Assembly: GCF_038502225.1 (NCBI RefSeq)
Contig: NC_091323.1
Span: 27,864,845 to 27,928,844, forward strand
DNA length: 64,000 nucleotides
Direction of reading: 5' to 3'
Source of the DNA: Cherax quadricarinatus
Taxonomy: Eukaryota > Arthropoda > Malacostraca > Decapoda > Parastacidae
Positions 56,940 through 64,000 of this stretch are shown here, piece after piece (within the stretch, counting starts at the first letter, position 1; each line of letters starts with the position of its first letter). Both the position numbers and the translations under genes were made by a program. Under the pieces are notes generated by a model. That model saw nothing but the letters and a program-made list of their open reading frames with translations, ran no database searches and was not told the DNA's origin.

Positions 56940-57118
56940 TGTTACCACTGCAACTACTATCATTACTACTACTACTATCTCCACTACTACCACTACTACT
57001 ACTACCACCGCTATTGTTACTACTACTACTACTGCTGCTTTTATTACTACCACCACCACCACCACTGCTACTGCGATAATTATTATTACAACTAACAATA
57101 GTAAGAAAAATAACAATA
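56940..57118. repeat. (TAC)n/(CAC)n trinucleotide repeat
   Basis: Impure ACT, ACC and GCT triplets over about 140 bp, then ATT-rich. It gives Thr- and Val-rich spurious ORFs. Confidence 0.9.
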
Positions 57119-57288
57119 AAGTGTATTAGGGGCCCGCTGTATGATTACCTATGTTGTAGCACTCTTATTGATTGTGGTTTTATTACAGCTGTGATCTGAA
57201 TAACATTTACCGTGAGTGTTCCAACGGTTGGGTGGAGCATCATTTATTTTGAGTGTCCCAGCAGTCTACTTCGAACACATTCATTGCG

Positions 57289-57332
57289 GCGACCTTTCGT
57301 TCTTCATAGAGCGAAAGGTTGTAATAATAAAC
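57289..57332. other. Small hairpin, FB-like
   Basis: GCGACCTTTCG and CGAAAGGTTGT arms surround TTCTTCATAGAG. The flank ATAATAAACTATTT may be an old terminal portion. Confidence 0.55.
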
Positions 57333-57599
57333 TATTTCAGTGCTTCCGGTGCCCTGGTTGATACGTGGCATCACTAAACTATGGCTCGCTGGAATTGAAC
57401 CCTGGTTGTATCTTAAATGGTCGTTGAGCGTCCTTCCTCCTGTTCACAGCTCACTCTGGGAAGGTTCACTCGAGTTCAGAATATTGCAAAATATCAGCTT
57501 TGGTTTTCCTAATCTTGAACTCTGATCTTAGATGATGCTGGATGATAACACTGATCACATCTTGGATTTCCAGTGAAGTGAGACGCTCTCTGCCAGGAA

Positions 57600-57690
57600 T
57601 TCTGTGTGTGCACTTACCTGTTTGTGACTGCAGGGGTTTAGTATCAGCTCCTGGGCTCGCCGTAATTCACTGTGATCACTTCTCCTAATT
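57600..57690 (-). pseudogene. LINE-beta 3' end
   Basis: GTGCACTTACCTGTTTGTGA + CTGCAGGGGTTTAGTATCAG + CTCCTGGGC is the reverse complement of the LINE-beta end (CCAGGAGCT...CCCCTGCAACCACA...AGGTGAGTAC). It is preceded by GTGTGTG. Confidence 0.75.
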
Positions 57691-57729
57691 TCGTGTGCCC
57701 TGTCATATCATTTCTTAAATCTGCAAATG

Positions 57730-57870
57730 CCAGATTAATCAGGCTGTAATGGATACGTGGACCAGCGGGCCATCAACAACAACAGCCTGGTTGATCATGT
57801 AAGCACCCGAGAAACCTGTCTCAGGGCCGGGCTCCAGGAATAAGAAAACTCTTGAAACTCGTTAGAGGTA
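57730..57870 (+). pseudogene. Decayed LINE-alpha 3' end
   Basis: CATCAACAACAACAGCCTGG + TTGATCATGTAAGCACC, then TCAGGGCCGGGCTCCAGGAA match the family order loosely. Confidence 0.55.
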
Positions 57871-58110
57871 TATGGATTCTGCCTTTTTCACTTCCTCATT
57901 CAGGTCATTAAATTTTCTGATCACTGTGAGAGTGGTCCGTGTGTTACTGACGTCCATCTGGATTGTTTGTGTCTTTATCTTCTGGAGTCTTTCATTGTCT
58001 GCCCAAGCAAGCCCTCTGAGTATCTTCCACGTCGTAGTCATGTCTCTGTCTCCCGTGTGTGTATGTGTGTGTACTGTAATTATCTGTTTGAATCTGAGGA
58101 GCTTGAATTC
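57862..58110 (-). pseudogene. LINE-beta-like RT C-terminal fragment
   Basis: The minus-strand reading GDRDMTTTWKILRGLAWADN and later VIRKFNDLNEEVKKAESIYL parallel GDMITTYKILRGIDKVDKDR and RQWNSLENDVVEAGTIHSFK. The spacing between the two blocks is shorter than in the intact copy, so it belongs to a divergent family. Confidence 0.65.
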
Positions 58111-58139
58111 CGGTTCTTGAGAGTGCCTGTACTTTTTTT

Positions 58140-60160
58140 TTATTAACTTACGGAGTACTAAATCATAGAACAACGTTTCTCTTAAAAATCCAAGCACACA
58201 GATATTAAATAATTGTTTCTAACATAGGTATTAAACCGAGCAGCAATAATAAAATCTTTTATATAAGTAACCTTCTTGCCCTAGGATAATCTGCAGATAA
58301 TGTCGGTCTAGGTGTATGTTTCGTAAGAAGAGAACATCTTGTAATAGCTAAAGTAGATCATATGAACGCACTGCGAGGAGACACTACAACCTCAGGCAAG
58401 AAGAGTGGAGGAGAGTGCAACAGGTGGAGAGCGAGCCAGCGCACATGACACAAGTGGAACTCAGCCACCTTCATTACCAAGACGAACTTGTCAGGCTGGA
58501 GCCTCAGTCATGCCACTGAGAAGGCTAACGAAAAGAAGGGAAAAGGTAGGGAATGTAGATATATAAATGTAAGGATAATCTGGTCTATATTGTATACACT
58601 CTTCCTTCATCTCCTCAGTCAGGGGGAAAACGACGAGTCCTTAAATTTGTACTAATCATTGTGTACTTACCTCGGGGAGCATCTACTGCGTGTTCTTTAT
58701 TGTTTCGGAGGACGTTATTTACTCCTTTATTCTTGTTTACAGTTTATGTATTAATGATAACGGGCAATAATTATATGCTGCAGCTGGTGATTATGATGCT
58801 GTACTTGCTGCGGCGGTTCTCTTAGAAGACGGTGACGGCGGCAGTGTCGTTGTCGTTGTCCTTGTCATTTACCGTCACGCATTTGATGACAAACATTACG
58901 TAAGGTCATGACTTTTTATTTCTTGTAAACGGTCTTTCTTCCAGGATGAACTTCATAAAGTCCGTTAAATGAGATGCCAAAACATTAGGTAATACATTGA
59001 CCACAATGAAGATGGGGATAAAGTGAATTTGGTAGGTGAGGAAGTACAATAACCGGTGTGGATGGTGAGGCAATGTGAGGGTAGGGAAGACTCGTGTCTT
59101 GTTTTGCAAGAGATGAGGCAGTGTTAAACGATCATTTGTTCTCCTCTGTCATGTCGTAACTGAACCACAGTTGTCTTTAAAATACAGAATAATAACTTGA
59201 GGACGGCTACACTCCAGAGTTTTAGCACCTTAGAAAACAATCAAGGGAAATGTATCAACATTTCACCTGTGAAACTGCTACTGACAGTGTCAATCTAATT
59301 AACGTGAAACAGCAAGGCACAATTCTTCCCTTGTCTTTCATTGCTCCATCATCCACACAGTCATCAGACGTCATCACTCACTGAATCACTCTCCTCTTCC
59401 TTCTCCCCCGTTATGACAGGATATAGCAGTAAGTACAAGCTCTTATTAGTATAGCATTCATTAACACTAAAACTTTCCAGACAAAAAACTGCATGCACAA
59501 TCAGGTTGTTGTTGTTGTCGGTCCGCTGGCTTACAGAAATCACAGCCTGGTTGATCTTGTATTTGCGGAGGTTTCACTGACGCTGGATCACCTTATCGTG
59601 GTGGCGTGGTTTGAACGGCTTAGCTTGACTAACACCCGTCAAAGATGTGCCTCATGGCGGTAAGGCGCTCTTCATCCAAGGAAGCATAAATAGAACATCT
59701 ACTCTCTCACACCTATCAAATTATGTTATCTTGAATAGCTTTCTGATGCCTGCAGGTTATTTGCAAATGACTCAGGGGAGTATCACGACCCAGCCCCAAA
59801 CCAGGTGTCACTGTTGACGACCCGATCAATCAGGCTGTTCATGTTAGTCATTTTGATATCGATTTCTCAGTGACGTGCGTTGTATTGCATCCTCACGAAC
59901 CTCTGACCCACTCACCGTGTATATCTGTTTAACTTCTGTTTGTCTTCACCAGAGCACCCGAGACTTACTCTTTCTCCTTTGGGTTGTCTTTCCTCTGCCT
60001 CGTGTATTTGTTCCTTCATTATTTATGTATTTTCCCCCCTTCTGTGTTCTTGCTCTTACCCCCTGTGGGCACCTAGCTCCCTTGCAGTGCTCCTCTTTCT
60101 TAGTATTTGACTGGCTCCTCCTCTTTCTTACTACCTTTCCCACTACTGCTTCCTTCTACC
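58140..60160. other. No certain gene
   Basis: A possible first coding exon at 58510-58545 (MPLRRLTKRREK, then donor GTAGGG) is too short to assert. LINE-alpha tail scraps may lie near 59515 and 59775-59845. Otherwise apparently unique DNA. Confidence 0.35.
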
Positions 60161-60162
60161 TC

Positions 60163-60212
60163 CACCACCACTACCACTACCACTACTACTACTACTGCTG
60201 CTACTGCTACTG

Positions 60213-60294
<82 letters not shown>

Positions 60295-60296
60295 CA
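60163..60296. repeat. (CTA)n trinucleotide repeat
   Basis: About 130 bp, impure at the left (CCA, CTG) and pure CTA/ACT at the right. Confidence 0.96.
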
Positions 60297-60331
60297 GCTC
60301 CTGCCTGTATATACCCCTTCTCTCCTTTTCG

Positions 60332-60402
60332 TTAGTGTGACTTTGTAAATGGTCCAAGTCGGACCGAAACGCCCTCGTAAACTCCTCTCTTCTATGCGCG
60401 GT
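60332..60402. mobile_element. FB4 single-arm copy
   Basis: TTAGTGTGACTTTGTAAATG + GTCCAAGTCGGACCGAAACG, then CTCGTAAACTCCTCTCTTCT is the reverse complement of 28017-28103. The opposing arm is not seen; the downstream T-run may mark the break. Confidence 0.78.
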
Positions 60403-60432
60403 TTTTTTTTTTTTTTTGTATGTTTCACTAGG

Positions 60433-60766
60433 TTAAAAACACCATCCGATAACTTCCCAAAGTGTGCATCTTACACTAGTGGGCAGTGATCTTCTTTTTT
60501 CAAATGGGGGCAAGATTTGGTTCTTGTAAGTCAGTGGATGCTTAACCAGTTGTGGGCCATCATTTGACAAGACCCGTATCAAGAGATACTTGTCCTGCTT
60601 CCTGATGAATAACCCACCACTACCAATCTGGTCTGCAAATAATTGCAGCAAAGACCGTGCAGATATGCTGGTTGTATAATCTAATAACACCAGTGCTCTT
60701 CAGACTTCTCTCGTGACTCAGTGCTATAATAACACACACCCTCACTTCACAATTCCCGTGTCTAGT
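60433..60766 (-). CDS. Candidate alternative exon(s), uncertain frame
   Basis: A very strong acceptor (TTTTTTATTTTTGCAG, ending at 60767) opens a 48-codon reading to a stop at 60620 (starting TRHGNCEVRVCVIIALSHER). In another frame a longer stretch is open, 60433-60690 (LLDYTTSISARSLLQLFADQ, then GLFIRKQDKYLLIRVLSNDG). Both lie downstream of the candidate terminal exon at 61051-61211 on the same strand, but upstream of nothing recognisable. They may be alternative 3' exons or chance. No family recognised. Confidence 0.2.
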
Positions 60767-60849
60767 CTGCAAAAATAAAAAAGTAAGCTACACTAAAGCT
60801 TTTGAATATAATATTAGAGTCTGGGAATACTGTATTTAATGACGTTCAT

Positions 60850-60855
60850 TTTATT
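60850..60855 (-). terminator. Polyadenylation signal AATAAA
   Basis: AATAAA on the minus strand, about 200 bp beyond the stop of the candidate terminal exon. It is followed by AT-rich DNA. Confidence 0.4.
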
Positions 60856-61050
60856 AATAAAATATACAACAAGTAAAAGTGAAAAATGAATTTGAAATAT
60901 ATGTAAGTGTGACGGGATGGGAGAGGGAGGAGGCTACCTTTTACAACAGACTGAAAAATATCTTGAGACCCGTTCTTTGAAGAACCTTCTTTTACACTAC
61001 CACAGTTTCACAGCAATTTAAACTTCCCATGAGCATCCACTATATTGTAT

Positions 61051-61211
61051 TTAATTACTTAAGGCGCTAAATGTATGTTCTGTCATGCAGCGCAAGGAAT
61101 AGTTGCGGCTTGATCCTCCGTTTGAAAATAGCTGTCCGATATCTGCCAGTCTGTTGGTGATCGTCCCAAGAACGTCGTCAGCTTTCACAACAGCTGGTTT
61201 CACTTCACTCC
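61051..61211 (-). CDS. Candidate terminal coding exon, product unknown
   Basis: An acceptor with a T-rich tract (ATATATATTTTTAG, ending at 61212) precedes a 161-nt reading: two bases completing a split codon, 52 sense codons, and TAA at 61053-61051. The peptide runs SEVKPAVVKADDVLGTITNR, LADIGQLFSNGGSSRNYSLR, CMTEHTFSALSN. Composition is balanced and protein-like, with no low-complexity sequence, and the other two frames are closed by stops. A polyadenylation signal lies 200 bp downstream. The acceptor, clean frame and signal together support a real 3' end of a minus-strand gene. Its earlier exons would lie at higher coordinates and were not identified. I do not recognise the family. Confidence 0.42.
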
Positions 61212-61214
61212 CTA

Positions 61215-62150
61215 AAAATATATATTACTATAAATAACATAAAAAACCAGTGCTCATCCTGCTGAGGCCACCACTACAATCTAACTGTAAATAGGTACTT
61301 GGATGTTAGTTGACTGTTATGGGTAGTGTCCTGGCGGGTGGTACTATACCTTAGATAAGACTGGACGTTGAAATGAGCTGAGGTAGGATAGCAGCTAATA
61401 GACTGTAAATTTTATGTAAACAAAAAAAATCCTTCCATCTTCCATCACCCGTCTGGTTCCTCTCGCCCACCCACCATACATTGAGTTACAAAAACTATAA
61501 TCTAAATGTTGTCCCTGCTGTGTTCCTCCTGAGTGCACCATGAAACTGGAGGTCACGAGGAGGTGGGTAGCAGATAGTAACGTTGCAGGAAGAGGTTATC
61601 AGAAAGGGGATGTCCAACATTTTGTTTTTATCCTTTGAAATGTTCCTCATTACTCTCTTCTCACTGAATACAAAATGTTAATGATGATTATTGCCTGCTC
61701 ATGGTTCCCGTGGCTCCTGCCCTCTTCTCCTCGGTTGTTGAGAAGTATTTGATACCTCTGATTCTTGCCTGTAATGTTGAACGTGTGTCGTGTTTAGTGA
61801 GAAACTCTGGATATTATAATATTTATATTGTGGCCCGTGCTTTTCTGGGCGTAACTGAAGACAAATATTTGGTTTAGCTTACGAACTGGGCTAATCTTGC
61901 CTTGTTTTGCATTTGAAAACTGTTTAGATAAAATTTCATGTAAAATATATTGTTCTTATAAATTCTGGTTCGATTTTTTTTTTGCATGGGAGACAGCTGC
62001 TTAAATAGTTTTGTTTTTTATTTAGGAATGTTAATTATGTTCCTCACTTGGCGTTGTTCAGAGAATCGTGATGAAGCTTATCAGGTATATCTGGTCCCAC
62101 TGCAGCTTAATGTTTTTACCACTAACCATGGCTGCCTCACACACACACCA
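61215..62150. other. Probable intron or intergenic DNA
   Basis: Unique-looking, AT-rich; nothing recognised. Confidence 0.45.
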
Positions 62151-62154
62151 TATT

Positions 62155-62262
62155 TCTCCACCTCCTCTTCCTCTTCTTCCTCCTCTTCTTCCTCCTCCTA
62201 CTCCTTCTCTTCCTCCATTTCTTCCTCTTCCTTCTCTCCTTCTTCCACTTCCTTCTCTGTAT
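62155..62262. repeat. (TCC/TTC)n pyrimidine-rich tract
   Basis: Impure TCC/TCT/TTC triplets over about 105 bp. Confidence 0.9.
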
Positions 62263-62437
62263 TATTCTTTTTTTCGCGTCAATGTTTACATGTACTCGCA
62301 GTGCACCGTGACCTCCATAACTGCAGACATTGTGTTAGGTATGTGGACACAAGTACAGCTAAAGAAGACATGTTACCTACGTTTCCCTCCCCGGTAGCTT
62401 TGTCAGTCTTTGGCAAAGCTTGGTGAAGCCTCGAGAT

Positions 62438-62476
<39 letters not shown>

Positions 62477-62490
62477 TACATACATACATG
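62438..62490. repeat. (CA)n-(CATA)n microsatellite
   Basis: About 34 bp of CA, then five CATA units, ending where LINE-beta begins. Confidence 0.96.
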
Positions 62491-62945
62491 TGCGGCGCCA
62501 GTTTGGAACCCACACCTGGCCAAGCACGTAAAGAAACTAGAGAAAGTGCAAAAGTTTGCAACAAGACTAGTCCCAGAGCTAAGGGGTATGTCCTACGAGG
62601 AGAGGTTAAGGGAAATCGACATGACGACACCGGAGGACAGGAGAGATAGGGGGGACATGATAACGACATATAAAATACTGAAAGGAATTGACAAGGTGGA
62701 CAAAGACAGGATGTTCCAGAGATGGGACACAACAGCAAGGGGACACAGTTGGAAGTTGAAGACACAGATGAATTACAGGGATGTTAGGAAGTATTTCTTC
62801 AGTCACAGAGTAGTCAGGAAGTGGAATAGTTTGGGAAGCTATGTAGTGGAGGCAGGATCCATACATAGCTTTAAGCAGAGGTATGATAAAGGTATGGGGC
62901 CAGGAGCTATGACTCGACCCCTGCAACCACAACTAGGTGAGTACA
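62488..62945 (+). mobile_element. LINE-beta, 5'-truncated, at a CA microsatellite
   Basis: An open frame encodes CAAPVWNPHLAKHVKKLEKV, QKFATRLVPELRGMSYEERL, REIDMTTPEDRRDRGDMITT, YKILKGIDKVDKDRMFQRWD, RKYFFSHRVVRKWNSLGSYV and SFKQRYDKGMGPGAMTRPL. This is the same RT C-terminus as 24666-25212. The 3' end GGGGCCAGGAGCTATGACTC, ACCCCTGCAACCACAACTAG and GTGAGTAC is followed by ACACACGTACGTACGTATGT. The frame is intact, so the insertion is recent. It has no RT core or endonuclease. Confidence 0.92.
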
Positions 62946-63089
62946 CACGTACGTACGTACGTATGTGTGTGTGTATACCTATGTACGTAGGCTTAGTTAA
63001 CCGTCAGTAAGCAGATAATATAAAAGGGGAATAACATCTGTCAGTCGGGTAAAGAATGCAGCCACGTTGATGTGAAGAAAAGAAATACT

Positions 63090-63200
63090 GCAGAACAAGC
63101 TTTTATTGAGACAACGTTTCGCTGTGTAGAACTTAAGAATCTTTGAAAAAACTCTACAGAGAGCGAAACGTTGTCCCAGTGAAAGCTTGTTGTGGAACGT
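63090..63200. mobile_element. FB3 fold-back element
   Basis: The left arm GCAGAACAAGCTTTTATTGA + GACAACGTTTCGCTGTGTAG (63090-63130) is inverted as CTACAGAGAGCGAAACGTTG + TCCCAGTGAAAGCTTGTTGT (63153-63193) around a 20-nt centre. One-armed relics are at 16400, 44294, 45871 and 56758. Confidence 0.85.
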
Positions 63201-63765
63201 GTATCGTGTCTTCACTATATTCAGTAGTACGCAATTAGGACGTAGCCGTGTTAGTGTTTAGAAACAACACGTTCCTGATATACAGTGTGAGGGCGTGTGC
63301 TCACCTGCCGCCTGCCAACTGACCCACACACACAATTTATTTACGTTTATTTTTATTAACAAAAACTTATAGACGTAAATATTGTACTCTGCTGCCCAGC
63401 TGTTTTCTTACTCATTTCGTTTCTTTTTCTCAGTATTTTAGAAGAATCTATATATTACGGTGAGTCTATTGTGACACAAATGATTGAATGAGGTCTGGCT
63501 TATTATTTACTTATTATCTTTCTTCCCCTTCCCACGATAAATTGGAGGGGAGGGGTAGAGAAAATTGTACTTCAGGTCCTTGAATTATTCAGCGTGTAAG
63601 GTACACATACATAGGGTGAATACACTACGTGCATTCAGACCACCGCGTTCGACCGTTATGTCAGGTTGGTCTGCCGTGGCCCGCCATGGAGTTAATTACT
63701 ACTACATTCCCAGTTGTATAAGCTGGCTTCACCGTCTACTTTATAGTACCCAACGCTAGCGGTTG
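63201..63765. other. No gene recognised
   Basis: Unique-looking DNA. Confidence 0.5.
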
Positions 63766-63768
63766 CTT

Positions 63769-63824
63769 GCTTGGCACTCTGTAGGGCCAAGCAGCGGTTG
63801 TTGGCCCTCTATAGGGCCAACAAC
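63769..63824. repeat. Two tandem hairpins
   Basis: GCTTGGC / GCCAAGC arms (63769-63792), followed directly by GTTGTTGGCCCT / AGGGCCAACAAC with a 4-nt loop (63797-63824). The two share TNTAGGGCCAA, so they are diverged copies of one about 30-bp unit. Confidence 0.85.
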
Positions 63825-64000
63825 ACCTCTGAAAGAATCATCATATATAACAAAGGCCAGTGTCTGGTGATTTGCTCTGACGAATGTAATAACAACTGTG
63901 TGTAAAGGCTGTATGGTAGGGCAGAGAAACCCTGCCACAAGGACTGCCTACTACCCCTCACCCTACATTATACAATCAGATATGCAGCGAGACGTACCGT

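Noticed and set aside
59875..60348. 157-codon ORF with hydrophobic segments then poly-Tyr
   Set aside because: The Tyr run is the (CTA)n repeat, and the hydrophobic part is T/C-rich DNA with no domain. The opposite strand shows a poly-Val artefact.

Overview
The window is eukaryotic nuclear DNA with no prokaryotic-style gene arrangement. The many interspersed and nested non-LTR retrotransposon pieces, tRNA-derived SINE copies, fold-back elements and very long minisatellites fit an arthropod, most probably a decapod crustacean. That assignment is inference from the style of the repeats and from recollection of crayfish and lobster genomic repeats; no database was searched. Coding content is sparse. 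Most long open reading frames are artefacts of tandem repeats whose unit has no stop codon.

Layout. 0-5 kb: a 48-bp minisatellite, a perfect palindrome, LINE scraps, one convincing host exon on the minus strand (1414-1620, ILEI/POMGNT1-like domain), and a 40-bp minisatellite split by a SINE. 5-9.8 kb: a 25-bp array, then a 4.4-kb array of 25/24/20-bp units. 9.9-23.7 kb: mostly unique or intron-like DNA with small repeats, a candidate Cys-rich exon (13035-13121), a Thr-rich secreted-type ORF (14023-14568, minus), a candidate recursive splice site (16633-16641) and LINE copies (21.0-22.7 kb). 23.8-26.2 kb: a 19/20-bp array interrupted by a 5'-truncated LINE. 26.6-31.6 kb: an intact-looking SINE, fold-back elements (one with a 14-bp target duplication, inserted into a LINE tail) and microsatellites. 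31.6-43.1 kb: a 4.6-kb pyrimidine-rich 19-bp array and a 4.6-kb purine-rich 29-bp array, separated by 2 kb of LINE debris. 43.2-64 kb: smaller arrays, fold-back elements, LINE pieces including a 2.6-kb dead EN-RT copy (52.4-55.1 kb), candidate first exons, and a candidate terminal exon with polyadenylation signal on the minus strand (61051-61211, signal at 60850).

Naming used below. LINE-alpha: endonuclease/RT element whose 3' end carries GGGCCGCGGGGGCGTTGA. LINE-beta: element ending in an AGGTGAGTAC tail. LINE-gamma: a third RT type. SINE-A: tRNA-derived SINE. Repeat-B and repeat-C: interspersed families without a visible ORF. FB1-FB4: fold-back families. No genes here form an operon or visible pathway. 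The dominant biology is repeat expansion and nested transposition around a few exons.
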